Positions 20,301-33,500 of a DNA stretch of 64,000 nt are shown piece after piece. Below the pieces are notes generated by a model, which saw nothing but the letters and a program-made list of their open reading frames with translations, was not told the DNA's origin and did not search any database. The stretch covers positions 403,498-467,497 of the forward strand of contig FN649734.1 of assembly GCA_000310025.1 (NCBI GenBank). Reading direction: 5' to 3'. Within the stretch, counting starts at the first letter, position 1, and each line of letters starts with the position of its first letter. The position numbers and the translations under genes are program-made. This DNA is from Ectocarpus siliculosus (lineage: Eukaryota > Sar > Phaeophyceae > Ectocarpales > Ectocarpaceae).

Positions 20301-23261
20301 CTTCGCTGCTAGCCATGCTTTTCGTGGCCAAAATATCTACTGTACTTTCACGCAAGGTTGGCGCGGGGGGGGGAAGTACTCACAGCCGTGCATAACATAA
20401 TCGGTAGGCCATTGAAAAGGTTGGGCACGAAAAAAATACCTTTCCGCCCCCCGTGGCGTCGAGGTTGAGTTTGCCCAGGCAGTTGGCTGCCTCCATGAAT
20501 TCCTCCTTCTTGAGCAGCTCCTCGAACAGACGATGGCGGAGCACATACTCCGACGAATCATGCACACCGGGCTTTTTCACGGTGATTCCGCCCAAATTGA
20601 TCGAGGGGGGGGGGGGGGGTGTACTCATAGTCGTGCATGCCGTAGTCGTTTGACCATTGACCTCGCATCCCTACAAAGCCGGGACGGAGCACGCCGGGTT
20701 CTCACCGGACCAGGCTCTCACATCACCAAGCGCGAAGCGCCGTGAGGTATTTGGCGAGTCGCATGAAGGGTGAGCTGCATCCTGCTAAGGGTGTTCGGCA
20801 TCTTAAGCTTACTTCCTTGCGTACGGATGACAGCTACGTATGACATAATTTATTTTCTGGTGCTTTCACTTCCAGAGACAGTTGTAAGCACTGTGTAACT
20901 GCCTCGAGGAAGCTTGACCATTTTAACACAACGTGGCACGATCATCCCCCGTTGCGCGGAGTGAGGTTTCTCGACCCCGCACAACATGATCTACTCGACC
21001 ACCATTAGGGTTACCGCCAAAAAAAAAAAACGAGGTAAAAAAAAAAAAAACGGTAACCTGGTTGCCGAGTTCACGAAGTGAATTGGCTTGTTTTACAACG
21101 TCGTTGCCAAGCGACGAAAACCCAATCCCGATGGCAAACACCGAGGGGGGGGCTTGTTTTACAACGTCGTTGCCAAACGATTAAAACCCAACCCCGATGA
21201 CAAACACCGGGGGGGGGGGGACCCAATCCTTTCTTCCTTATTCCTAGGACGCCTAACCACTTCTTCCGTGGAATCACGCACGTGCCGTTCTGAATTTGGA
21301 AAAATGACGTAGCAGTCGAGAACAACAGGTTCCGCGAAATACGTGGGGAACCATACCGCGAAACGAAAACAGGATAGATTCATACACGTTGGACGGCACA
21401 GTGGCTACTCAAACGCACCTGTTCCTGCATCTTTTCTAGGCAGAAGTGACAAAGCGCCTCGAAACCTTCCGGGTTGGTATCCGCAAACGAACACGCCTCC
21501 TTGGCGAGATGGGCGCAGCACTGCCGGGACACCACTGGAGGCACCCCGCTGCCCAGCACTTAAAAAACAACAGAGGGGGGGATCCAAGCACACAACAATA
21601 AGTGAAAAAACAAAAAAGGAAGCCAACACCGGACATGGAGAGGTGAGAGGCGGGTGCACTTCAGGAAACAAAAAACTACCCAGTCAGACTACCGTAAGGT
21701 TTCGAGTCAGCGCACAAGGAGTGCGATCGATTTTCAAAGCGTAAATTCTCCACAACCAGGAGGGTGCGAGCGCCAACTGATACTTGTCAGGAAAGCTCTC
21801 GATGACATATTTCCAAAACCTCCCTTTTCGACAGCAGCAGTGGTATTCTAACCTCCTGGTTGTGGAGAAATTACGCTTCGAAAATCGTTCGACCCCTGTG
21901 CCCTGACTCACAACCTTACGGCACATGTATTTTAGCGGGGCCCTGTATAGTGCCAGTGTGTGTCCAGAGACTATACCGGCACTACGGCACTATTCAAAGT
22001 ATAGAACGACTTGTTTTTAGTGTGGCGAGCCGAAAACACCGGCACCATACCCGCACCCGGCACGATTTGACCGGCACTACGCAGGGTCCACTACTGTACC
22101 GGGCAGGAGAGAAAGGAAGCGTACAACACCCGGGGAGGTAAGTTGCCGCAGAACGAAGACATGCAAACCATCAAACTCCACGCGCAAAAATTGTCGCAAC
22201 TCCGGTGCCCGAGAGGGGGAGCGGGCATCGATCGTGTTCGCGCAAAACACGGACCAAGAAAAGAGACACAGGCACATATGCGGCCAAGCGCGAGACCAAG
22301 AGTAAAATAGGCTGGTTGGCGTTCTCGCATTGGCTCTCTCTCCCGGAAACCTAGCGGTCAAAGCGGAGACATTGCCACGGAGTGAAAAAAAGGCCCAGGA
22401 AAACAACGGGCGCGTTGGCGCCGACTGCATGGTCTGAACGCAGGCTGCGACTCCTGCAAGAAAAGCTTCAATTTCAAGAGGTCGAAGAAGGCGGGCAAGA
22501 CGATTTCATGTAGAGCTCCTCTCGATGGCAGCAGTGTGAAGAGTCTTCGCCAAAGGCATCCGACTGCAGGGAACAAGCAATTCTCAGCAGCTACCGCAGC
22601 AGCAAACTCACGGTGTCGGAACATGGCCTGAACATCGTCGATGCGCCCTCCAGCCGCCAGCTCCTCCCCGAGTGCTTTATACCTGAAAAAAACATACCAT
22701 TGTAGAAGTGTATAAAAAAAAACCCCGAGGAATGCCGGAAAGAGTCGGGCCGAAGATGAGTCTCCGTGGGTGACGCACACGCTTCACGGTATCGATGAGG
22801 TTTGACCGGTGACGTAGACGGCCTGCTCAAGAAGGGGTAGGTAAGCCAGATGAACTCAGTAGTCTTTGTCTAGATACTCTCAAAATCCTGCGTCGGCGGT
22901 CCTTCGCCGGGGTGCCGGTCTTAATGGCCGCCAGGCTGAATTGGCCAGTAAGTAGAAATCACAAGATGTGGGCACCTTCGTTTGTAAGGTTTCGACACGC
23001 CCTGCATTGCTCAACCTCATACATCAAGCAGGCACCCGCCGAGTGCCCCATGCAGGGGACAACACAGGGCTTGCTTCTCCGGGCGGATGTGGACACTATA
23101 ATTGGTAGTACGAGCAGCGAATTACATCAACATGGGAGGAGGCACGCGATCGCACCCACCCAAACGAAAACGATCATGGCACACGAATCGTACCGGGCCG
23201 TCCGCTCTCTCTGGTCCCCGATACCCGAGATGCTGGCGAGCTTTGCCTCCACCGCCGCCAT
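14363..23261 (-). CDS. CSN4: COP9 signalosome complex subunit 4
   Basis: A PCI-domain subunit of the COP9 signalosome, the complex that removes NEDD8 from cullin-RING ligases. Exons in gene order: 23261-23194, 22682-22612, 22453-22426, 21548-21419, 20571-20440, 19774-19676, 18490-18356, 17888-17715, 17244-17182, 16759-16709, 16251-16150, 15860-15773, 14896-14845, 14483-14363. Phases join throughout, giving 437 aa (family about 400). Family signatures: GIGDQRERTARYK near the N-terminus, VVSRQCC, DERVGSLARVPGF with GPQRSRQM just before it, and the PCI winged helix (about 318-380) with ERAVMEHNMVASTRIYENVS and ARMITEGRLRGTIDQ. The C-terminal helix has LQNWDERVNILCQKVNNC, followed by an Ala/Ser/Pro tail of about 25 residues not usual in the family. 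Exon 3 (28 nt) is the least certain. Intron 6 needs a GC donor (AAG|GCGAGA); a GT at 19644 would add about 11 residues. Confidence 0.92.
20607..20775 (-). repeat. Dispersed repeat, copy B, supplying a poly-C tract to CSN4 intron 4
   Basis: Exact inverse of window positions 1 to about 165. On the CSN4 strand it ends in a C-run only about 35 bases upstream of the exon 5 acceptor (20572), so the repeat's end forms the local polypyrimidine tract. A diverged relative (CTCACAGCCGTGCATAACAT) lies at about 20368-20430 just inside intron 5. Confidence 0.85.
21692..21921. mobile_element. Inverted-repeat element (about 73-bp arms) in CSN4 intron 3
   Basis: The left arm CCGTAAGGTTTCGAGTCAG continues to TTCTCCACAACCAGGAGG. 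The right arm is its imperfect inverse, CCTCCTGGTTGTGGAGAA continuing to AACCTTACGG. The 230-bp element has a about 85-base centre and no ORF. No clear target duplication is visible. Its sequence is unrelated to the TA-type elements except for beginning CCGT. Confidence 0.7.
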
Positions 23262-25478
23262 CGGCACGCGATCTATATGCCGGTGGTTGCGGTAGCCTGC
23301 TTTGCTGCTCCTGTGTCCCCTGCTTGCCCGCTTGTTTGGAAATCTGAGCGGCGATGGCCTTCACAGCAGGACCGCAAGACGAGACGACCACAAGAGGAGG
23401 GCTGGAAAACTTACAGTAATTCACTGTAAGGAGGAGGCGACATAAGCAAGGGCAGTACTGCACGCACCAGAAGGGCAGCAGCAGCCCATGTGGCACAGCC
23501 TCCAGGCCTAACAGCTTGATGGAACCAACATGATGACCAGCAGGGAGTTTGGTCGATCGAAATAGAGCCGTTGTCGCCAAGGGAAACGCGATTGTGCCGC
23601 GTCTTTATCAACAGTCTGCCGAGGTGGGCAACCGCGGGCCGTGCGCGACAACTTAACACGAAACACGAAGCTGCTTCTGTGTGTAGGTACGGTGCCAACA
23701 AGATCGTATATACGATGCTACTGCTGCACTGCTTTGTAGATAGGGCAGCATCACATGTAGACTCAAGGCAAAGACTGAGACTGCGCTACTGTAGCAAGCG
23801 CGATGCTGACGTGTGGTACGTTGTGGCATCAAGCGTACTTCTGTAGCAAGGACTACACTGCTGTCATCTTGACACACGCAGCAAGTGCTTCTTCGCCTAG
23901 ACGCCGTAACTGCTGCGTGGCGCCAAACCCGTCTAGCGACTCCAACGCTTTCGGTCGTGCTCCGCAAGGCGGTGTTCCCACACGCACTCTTGCGGAGGGC
24001 GGCGAACCAAAGACGCCACGCTGATTTCCCAGCAAACAAGAGCGGTCGTTACCACTGGGTACCCACGAGCCGAGGCAGCGCAATCAAATGGCAGCGGTCA
24101 ACACGTGGATAATCTAGGTGTGGTGCAGAAGCTACTGCTACTAGCCTACGCAACACTCTAGTCTTTGCTGCTCGGCTACCCCGGTACGCTGCAAAGCTCC
24201 TCCCTGGTCGTGCCAAGATCTCCGCCTTTGGTCTTGGCGTAAGGACAACGGGGACAGAATTTTCTTTTTGCTTCAACCCCAAGCACAACACAGCTTGTTA
24301 CCCACCTTCAAGACCCTTCCAATGTGCTGTTGTTCTACTCTTGCCACCCTTGGAGCCACACAGAGAAGGCCCACTAGCTTCAGCCTGGGCTGTGTGCTTG
24401 GGTTGGGTCAAGTCAGAGGTGGAAAGAGGCCTCGCTGCTGTGGATATGCGGGGGGGGTTCACTACACAATGTGCGTGTACGGAGCCCCGGAGTAAGCTTA
24501 CGCAGGGTGGAAGAAGGGAAGCGTGGCGGAGCGGTAGCGTAGCGTAGCGTGGAGGCAACACGGCGCAGGTGGGTCTGAGCGTGCATATTTTGTAGGTCTA
24601 GCATTCAGCACGCTTTTTCAGGTCCTTGGGGGGCTGGGGAACACCCTGGTTTTCGTATTCGTGACCCCAGCTGATTGGTCCGTTTTTTTTTGCTCCTTTG
24701 CCGCTCTGCTGCACAGACGGAACGGGTGAGGGCGATCACGAGGTGGCGTGGACTGCTAGAGACCTGCTAGAGAGCTATCACGTCCAGCACAGACAAAGGT
24801 GTGAGTCGATTTCCCCTCTAGGAGCGCAGCCCGACTGAGGATCGTCGAGTGTTGACCGACTTCAATAAAAAGTGTGTCGAGGAGGGGAGCCCGAGCCGAG
24901 GCTTCGATTTTTTTTTTTTCGCGAGCCGTTGTTGACAGTCCCGCCTCCGATGTCCTGAACAACCAATTTTGTCTCAGTGCGCGTACTACTCTTACACCGG
25001 CGTGCTGGTGCCCGGCTTTCTGTGGACGCGCTGCTCTGGTAGCTGCTACTGGATTGTGGAGCATTGTTATTTGGTCGCGACTCCGAGCAGCACACGTGTT
25101 GCAAGTACCCAACAATCTCTTTTCTTGGGTCCGCACAACATATGTTTTTGATACAGAGATGTACATAGATACCAATTTGATACCAAGGCAAGTTAGCACT
25201 TATATAGCAAATTAGCAGAGCGAGACCTCTATTCCTGAAATGTGGCAGCCTGTACTACCGCCGCTGTATCACAGAACTAGAGGGGTTTACGCCGCCCGCT
25301 AGCGCAAGTACTAATGATGATCGATACTTGATGTACTCCGAGTTCGCAACGGTCGCCTAAACGGGGGGGCATATTTCCGTGTGTTGTTTTATGCTATGTT
25401 TTTTTTTCCGACGACATGCAGCACTGAACCATCTCTGCCCGCTTTGACCTTGCGTGATGCTCGCTAGCCCCGCGAGAT
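23262..25478. other. Divergent intergenic region between CSN4 and the TFIIS-like gene
   Basis: A stretch of about 2.2 kb that must hold both promoters. I see no convincing exon, RNA gene or TATA-like element. A small GTAGC tandem (24533-24551) and short T-runs are the only local structure noted. Confidence 0.5.
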
Positions 25479-28400
25479 ATGGAAGATGACGGAGCTGTCC
25501 GAAGTTGCGTCAGCAGCACCGGTGGCGTCGCCGAGCCTCGCCCGTGTGGCATGGTGCCATCATCTTCTGCGAATCGTGGAACGATTCTTGAACCAGGCCG
25601 TGATGCTTGTGGAGCGGAAGACCGGACAGAAGCCGGCACCACCAGTTCCACCGCCAGCAGCAGCAGCGGCAGCAGCAGCAGCGGCAGCAGCAGCGGCGGC
25701 GGCGGCAGCGGCGGCACTAGCCACGGTAAGGGCAAACAGCACTTGCAACAGAAACAACAGCACCAGCAACAGCGGGAAAATCACAGAGTGGAGGAAGGGA
25801 TGGATGCGAACAGGAGTTTTGTAGAGCAGCTGCGGCGGCGGCACGAAGAGGAGGAAGAGGAGGAGGAGGAGGAGGAGGAGGAGCAACAAGAAGAAGCACA
25901 CAGTGACAGGGACGACGGCTTTCTCGACGACTTCGTGAGGGAACTCGACGGCGCATCCTCAGAAGACGAGCAGGCGGAGGAGCCGGCGGAGATGCAGCCG
26001 CCCATGAGCGGAGGCGACGGCGATGAGCAAGTGGCCAGGGCACTGCAGGTAAGCTACTAATATTTTTCGGCGAAGAATGTCGGTGATGTTTTTCAGCGAG
26101 ATTTCGATTCGGTTCTGGCGCGCCTCCTTTGATATTGAAAGCGTTTCGCTTCGCTCTGCGTCGGGCGTCAGCGCCGCTATCTTCCACAATTGTTGGCAAC
26201 CGATGCCGACGCAATTTTTGCTTTTATGCCCCTGTCACATTTCTCTCCATGGCGCCCCTGCCGTCTCATTCTGATGCATCGCTTCCTTCAAGGAGGCGGA
26301 ATGGCGTCGGAATCCTCCGCTACCGGGGATGCAAGTCCCTAGCGACGGGGACGATGGTAGGCGCGTTAGCAGCATAATCTGTAGCGGTTCCGGTAGCGGC
26401 AGCATTTTTGACACCGGGGGTTGCAGCGGGGGCGGTGCCAGCGGCGGCGGCAGCAGCAGCAGCGGGGGCGGTGCCGCTGCTTCTGCGACAGGAGTTGGTG
26501 CACTCGCGGCTGGTGCTGGTGCTGGTGGCGCTTCCAGGCCTCCCAACTGCGGTGTGGTCTGTCATAGCCCCTACACTGATGACGATGATGATGAAGCCGC
26601 AATCCAGGGGGATGGAGCCAACGGTGGAACACCGCCGCAGATTGCCAAGAAAGAGATAAGGGGCAGTAAAAGAAGAGGCATGGGGCTCGGAACGATGGCG
26701 GGGCCAGGACGGCCGAGGGGAAAGGGGAGCGTACGGGGGGCGACGCAAGGCGCATGGCCCCCCGGAGGCCTTGGCGAAGGGGAGGGCCTTCGAATCAACG
26801 ATTTCCCGGACGTGAGTTACAGATATTTGAAGCCGAAATCAAACCATTTCTGGTGCTTTTGTTTCGTCTTGTACAAGGAGTGCACCATGTTCTATCGAGG
26901 AAGTGCCGCGGTTCTACGATCGATGTTCGTATTGGCCGCTGGTGGGAGTTGGCCATCTACTTGTCGGCTGGCATAGGCGCCCTTGGCATTTTTTTTCGGC
27001 TTGGCACCGTACTTGTACAGTTGCAAGCATAAGGGTTGCTTCGTGTGGCATGCATACGTAGCCTGTCTCGGGATATGCTGCTGGTAGCTACCGCTGCTGC
27101 TGGCCCCACGTGCGTGGATGTTGTCGTGACAACCCCGGGATCGTGCATTTGCCGTGCTCTGCGGGCTGTTCAATCAACCTGTGGCGGTGCTTTTTGCTGA
27201 TGCTGGTGCAGGAAATCGTCGAAAAAGTCGCTGGGTTTGCATCTCTTCCTCGCTGTGTGTCGAAGCGGATAGAGGAGTATCGGGTCAAGGTGAGACTGCA
27301 AGCAACGATCGCAGGCATTCTGACCGCATGTGATGCATAGTGCGGTACCAGTCAAGTAGATTCGCGGGGTTTTTCTTGGCTATATGGTGGCCACCGACTA
27401 GTATTATATTTCTTGAGTTGCAGTCGACATGTAGACACCACCAAACATCGATACTTCGCCACCGCTGCTAGCTGTGCGCTCTCCTTCCTGAGCTGCCTTC
27501 GGTGACTCGACATTTGACGGCAGGTTGTCCGGGAACGTGTGTTTACGGCTTTGGAAACGTCGGCAACGCTCCCGGCTTCGAAGGCAAAGGAAGTGGAGGA
27601 TGCCATTTTTGCTCTTTGCGGGGGCTCCGTGACTAAGGTGCGTGCTGCTTCATGGCGTTTTCTTGTTTTGTACAGGTTGAGGTTGTTTTTTGTTTTTATC
27701 TCTGTTGTTGTTGCTCTTTGTTTCGGTCTTTGAAAGACGACTTGTATAATCGTTTGGCTACGCCCCCGCGCCATGCTACCGTTGTCATCCTCTCACCATG
27801 GCCGGGTCGACACCAGGCGTACAAAGCAAAGGCCCGGGAGATGTCGTTCAACCTGAGGGTGGGAAAGAACGACCCCCTAAGGGAGCGACTCCTGTCTGGA
27901 TCCCTTCTGCCGAGCGACCTGGTGAGTCACCTTCTACGTGTACCACCAGCGATTTTCGACAGGGATTGCGGTTTCGGCATTATTCCCTGTCCACACCCTG
28001 CTGGCGATTACTTGCCGTGCTCGTGGTGGCGAGGCCTCGGGATCTTTTTCACTTTTCGTCCGGCCCATGGTCCAACCCTTGCGTCACCTACTGTTTTCGC
28101 CGTATCATCTGAAGACTCGCGAAGATTGTCTTGTGGTTGCGGTGATTACCTACCTGGTTTCTTTGTTGGCCTATGCCCTCTATACATGATGTTGCCAGTG
28201 TCGCCTTCATAGCGCCGGACCAGATGACAAGTGCAACAAGAACTTACTGAATCCTCGATGGTGCCGCGGCACGTGCACACAGTCGACCAGTAGCCGGCAA
28301 TGTGCGGCGATCGTTGCATCAACGCTTGACTCGGGCTCAGCATTGATGTCTTGTTCTCTTCCCGAAAACATTGCCGCGGCGGCTCTCGCTGTTTCTCGCC

Positions 28401-29342
28401 TTGTGGTGGCAGGTGCGGATGAGCTCCAACGACTTGGCCCCTCTCTCCGTTCGACGAGAGCGGGAGAGGTTTGCCCGCAAGCGTATCCGAGAGGTGAGGC
28501 ACAATATCAGCCCTATGCGGGGTCAGCGCGTCGTGGCTGGCATTATCGTGCTCATGTGTCCCGGGATGGCTTTGTGCGTTGCTCAAGCAACGATGATGGT
28601 GTAAGATGTCGCCTGCTACCTCATTGGTCGATGACATGGTCAGAGCAGGCCCGCCCATGCGAGTTTCGGTTATTTTTTCTCTCTGTTTAGAGCCTTACGC
28701 TTCTTTCACGATACTCGTGTGCGTGCTGCTCTTCTTTCTCCACAACAGGTACTTCAAAGCAAAGGTAGATGTTGAATGTAGCGCCCTACCCACCCTGAAT
28801 CAATCCTTTCATTTTTTGAAACAAGGTCACATCGAGCCGAGACAGCCCCTTCCACACGGTGACCGATCGCTTCGCCTGTGTCGAGTGTGGGCACGAGAAA
28901 ACGCAGTATCGCACTTGGAGGAGAAAGGCGGTGGTCGACAGAGTGAGTGTTTTTGTCTCAACTCCCCGCTTTCCATGGTTGTTATGACAAAGGAAAGCAG
29001 AAAACGAGGGTTTTCTTGACGGACTGTTTTTTGTTGAGTGTTCGTCATGGATGGGCGTCGTTTCATGGTGCTTGTTTAGCGTTCGGCCAGATACGTGAGA
29101 ACGTTTCGATCTCTCTTGTTCTCGGCCACTACGCTTTAACCTTGTACATACAGGGCAATATTTTGTTTTGTTCGCGTGCCCATCTCTGCTCCTTTGCACA
29201 CGTTCTTTTCTTTCGCCGCTGTTCTTTTGCAACACCGTCGTGCCCCCTCGCTCCCCTTCCAATGCCGCGGCCTTCGACATTTGGCACGCAGGTCCGCGTC
29301 ATCGTCCAGTGCCTCCAGTGCCGACATTCGTGGGAGCTCTGA
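25479..29342 (+). CDS. TFIIS-like protein: central domain plus C-terminal zinc ribbon
   Basis: Related to transcription elongation factor TFIIS, which binds RNA polymerase II and stimulates transcript cleavage. Exons: 25479-26048, 26293-26811, 27212-27289, 27524-27637, 27817-27921, 28413-28493, 28826-28942, 29292-29342. All introns are phase 0, giving 544 aa (TFIIS itself is about 300). Residues 1-360 are low-complexity (Ser/Gly runs, a 13-Glu run, basic patches), probably disordered and nuclear. The central domain (about 390-489) contains KAKEVEDAIFALCGG, NLRVGKNDPLRERLLSGSL and SVRRERERFARKRIRE. The zinc ribbon has Cys507, Cys510, Cys535 and Cys538 (FACVECG and VQCLQCRHSW). Between the Cys pairs the TFIIS hairpin motif with Asp-Glu is replaced by RRKAVVDRV, so cleavage stimulation is doubtful. 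No N-terminal LW domain is seen. A further 5' exon cannot be excluded. Confidence 0.82.
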
Positions 29343-30594
29343 AGCCACTCTCCGAAGACGAGCACGATAGCGTCCGTATGGACAACAGACCCTTTGGAAG
29401 GCAGATCGTTTGGTTAGGGGAGCGAAACGCCAGCTACGGATTTTGTATGTTAGCAACTTGTTTTTGTGGCCCCTTTTTTTAGTTTCGGTGTACGATGTTG
29501 GCACAAGAATGCTTGTTATGAGCTTGGCGCCTGAGTCCAAGCATTTCATATTCGCCAGAACGAGAGTAACCGCATGCATTGCTGCGTGGACCCCGAGCAA
29601 TGCCACCTCCTGCACCGCCATTGCCACACGCTGCCTCCCATTGGTGGTGCTCGTGGAAGCTGACTGACAGGTCACGTGTGTGCCTTCGAACCCGGCGTCA
29701 TGAGGGCGGATATAGCAATGAATGCTCTGGTGAGGCGGGTTCAGCGCTCTATTGAACGGCCCTGTTTGTGATTGCCCTGCCCTCTCTATCCCTGGCGGGT
29801 TCTGACATGACCGACCAGATTCTCTACCCTGCCAACTCTGTGCCCGCCAATAGTGACAGTCGTTGTACGCGGCACCTTATCGATCAAGTCTTCCCCCGAG
29901 GCCCAAAGGCTGCCTGAACGAGGCGAAAACAACGTCATGCCATGATTGGGTGAAGAAGTTTATCTGGGAACTGATGCAACCCGTTCGATGGCGAGTTCGA
30001 CCAGGATGCTGTAGAGGGGACGATATCAAACTTGTGCACTAGCGAGGTTGGCTCTGTCCGCTATTGCTGCCACCGAATCTTCACTCACAACGCTGCCAAT
30101 CTTCATTCTTTGAATCATCACCGCATAGAAATGCCAGCACGCGCAGACCGCGTTTTGCACCAAGACGAGTTCTTCATAACCTCCGCAATGCACGGGTGCG
30201 TTCACCTTGCTGCTTCCCGCCAAGTCAAACTCTCGCGCGTAGGCACGGTTTTCGAGCATACACCGTACTGTTCTGCATGGATGGTTTCGTGAAAGGGAAG
30301 GGCAAAGTTATAACTCCTCTGCAATCCAATTGCCGAGGATGTATGCACACATTGAAGGGGGATTCTCAAAACCATAACAACAGGTTTTGGGCTATCGTGG
30401 TAAATCCCGTCCATAGTGGTCGTAGCTGCCGAAAGGTCCGGACGCAGGGGTTTCACTTGCGATACGACCAAATTCTCCGCATGCCAATGCTGCGCAAGGT
30501 AGGTACAACAGTCTTGTTTCCGATGACAAGCTTCCGTGGGGTTGGCATTTCTAGATGTCCGCTTGGCCAGGTGTTTCGCTCGCCGCACGAGCTC
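29343..30594. other. Convergent intergenic region
   Basis: Lies between the stop of the TFIIS-like gene and the stop of the minus-strand gene at 30595. No supported exon, RNA gene or repeat family member was recognised. Confidence 0.5.
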
Positions 30595-33500
30595 CTATTC
30601 AGTGGAGGCGATGTCCATGTCGTTGTTTCCTTCTCCTCCTCCTCCTCCTCCGTCTTCTCCTTCTACCCTGGCGGCACTTGCCGGTGGCTGGGTGACGGCA
30701 CCCGTGGACAAGCTCGGAGAAAAACCGCCGCCATCGTTGTTGTTGTGGTTGCCATCCCGCGCTACCAGTGGCGGTAGTGAGCCTTGAGGAAGAAACAAAA
30801 GAGGGTCGTGGCTACCTTGCTCTGAGACCTCTCGGCTCTCCGCTTGGTAGCCCGCACGATCTTCGTCCATCGCCTTTGGTTGCTCGGCTGATTCTGGTTC
30901 GATCCCCATACCCTTCAGGAGAGCGCGAGCATCGACCAGCAGCTCGTCCACTTGGGCCAGCATCTTGAAACCGTCGTCGAGCTTTTCAAGGAATGAAGGC
31001 TGCGTATGTCAGTATGAAACACTCCACTTCACAAAGTTATTTTTTTCAATATTCTGCTTCGCGTGGGAAAAGGTTTGCAGGTGCAGTGTTGGCCCCAGGC
31101 CTTGGAGCAAATATTTATCTTTATGGTGGTCGAGCCAAGTCTTAACGCGCACATGCCAACGACACGATTCAGCCGTTGCGGCTCCTCATCTATATGGTCT
31201 GTCGTTGTACCACGGGATACTATAGTGGAGGGGACACATTCTTCGTTGTTTCATTACCGTTGCAGTGAAATATTCTCATCCTTTTCGGTTGTGCACGGCC
31301 AACAACTCTTCGATCTGCCGGCACTCGCATTCATTCCTCAAGCAATATGCACTACACTGGGCAAACGCGGTTGAGGTTGAGTTCGGGGTTCACCTGGAGC
31401 AGCTGAGAGTGAGCGCGTGCGAAGCCCTCTCGAAATGTCAACTGGCGCTTCATGACGTTCTCGGTGCTTTCCTGGAATGAGTCCAAAGAATGAATGGGGC
31501 TAAGCGACAGGCGCGAAGACGAGGACCAAACGCTGGATATAATCGATCCTGAAACAGTAAACCGGTGCGCAGCTGATTAGACTTTGTATGAGTCACTACG
31601 CAGGGCCATTGGATCCTATTGTCCGTCTGTTCTGGCGGAGCAAGCGCACACAATGGATTGTCGCTCGTGGGGGTATGAAATACGAATTGTAGTGATGTAT
31701 GAAACGGTTCAAGCGAGTTCATGGGGAAATATTCAGAGTGTTGATCGATGATCGATTCGGGATTCACAAGTGAGGTATGGGATGTGGCGAGGACACAATG
31801 ACATAGCTGGCTGGACAGCGCTGGGCACCAATCACATCGCAGCGCCCTACATTCGGCATCCAGGACAATGGGGAGCTGCAACGACTTCACGGCGGAATGG
31901 CTTCAAGTTTCGACAGTATCTATTGAATTTGACAAGGAGGTTACCGCTAGACTTGATGAGGCGGCCTCTCCAGCTTTGACGTGGTCATCGAATGGATCGC
32001 GATCGTCCATGACAGCGTCCAGCGGCGGGGAGATCGGAGAGGATGATTTACGGCGCGAGGAGCCCCTGCCCTTCGATGCGGCGGCAGCGGCAGCCGCATT
32101 GGCAGTGACGGTAGTAGGGGCAGGCCCGGCCGGTCCTCGTCCGGGAGCAGGACGGCCAAGAGTAGTAGAAGGTCGCTAGAGCATGAAGTGAGGAATGGCG
32201 AATATAATTGAGTGAACCGAGCAGGACAATATTATCAAACCCATTCATACAGTAGTGGCTTGACCACCGATGATGAAATATACTCAACGGTTTGTCCTCC
32301 GCCTTGCCGGGGCTGGGAGTTACAGTTCACTCGAACAACGTCCAACCGACATTCCTGGCTATGTAAGAAATGAAATTGAATGGTTTATGAAGCATCCTGT
32401 CTCTGTACTAAGTGAAATGCTCCTGTGCGACGGTTTTTCCTGGCGTTCGTAGACCACGAAGTCTACAGTAGACAACACTTGACAACCCCCCGAATGGGGC
32501 AAAATTCAAACCTTGTTTTGTTCCACTCGGGGCAAGACCCCATCGCCACTGCGAACGCCTGCAGCAGACGATTCATCGCCCTCCCTGGCACGACCACCAC
32601 CGCTTGACCATTGTGCTGAAGGGTGTTGGCCACTTTCATGGTGCTGCGAAGCGGCCCGCTTCTTCGGTTGCTGCTGAGGGGCGCGCTGCTTTCCTTTCCC
32701 CTTGCCTGTGGAGCCAGAGATAGTGGGAGATTCTGGCGACTGGAGACACGATGGTGACGATGACTCAACTGGAACTCGAGAAATGGCAGGATGTTGGCCA
32801 CCACCGCTGGCTCCAACAGTCCTGCCGCTGCTACCGCTGCACTGCACATCCACATCTAGGAGCATGCGCCTCTTCCCAGTACTGGCACTGCCCTTCGATG
32901 GCGCAGAGGAGATAGTTGCAGCATGAGTGTCAGACGAAGCGCGAGGTGCAGTAGAGCTCACGGAAGGCGGTGGTTTCGACGATTCAGGGAAGGAGCTAAA
33001 AAACGACCGAGAAGGGAATGAAATATCCTGGTCCGTGTTGATGTCACCACTGTCGTCGGCCAAGGACGAGGAGGATGCAACACCGCTGTGGGGAGAGGGC
33101 GTGACCGCCTGTGGGGTTAAAGCAGCTGACATCTTGGTCTGGGTTCGTGAGATGCTGGTACCGCCGCCACCACCGCCTCCAGTGACTGTGCCCACCGGTG
33201 TTAAGGGCCCGGACCCGTCGGAGTTGGTGGAGAAATGACTACGGAAGAATCCGGGTCTGGCTTGCTGCTCGGGCTCAGACGAAGCTGGTGTCCGATTCGT
33301 CATACCGCTGCAGCTCGCTGTAGGTTTTGCACCAAGTGAACGGCGATGAAAAAACGAGGGAGGAACGTGGAGAGCACCACAGAGGTGACGCCGTCAAGTA
33401 CGCCAAGCGACATAGCTAGCTACTGGCATAGACAACTGTAAGCTCATTTTGTAACGATTGCCAAAACCAGCAGCAGAGTCGAGACAGACATGAGATTCGA

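Noticed and set aside
28750-28765. A 16-base micro-exon (after CAACAG) in the TFIIS-like gene
   Set aside because: It would shift the phase into the zinc-ribbon exon; direct joining of 28493 to 28826 matches TFIIS spacing.
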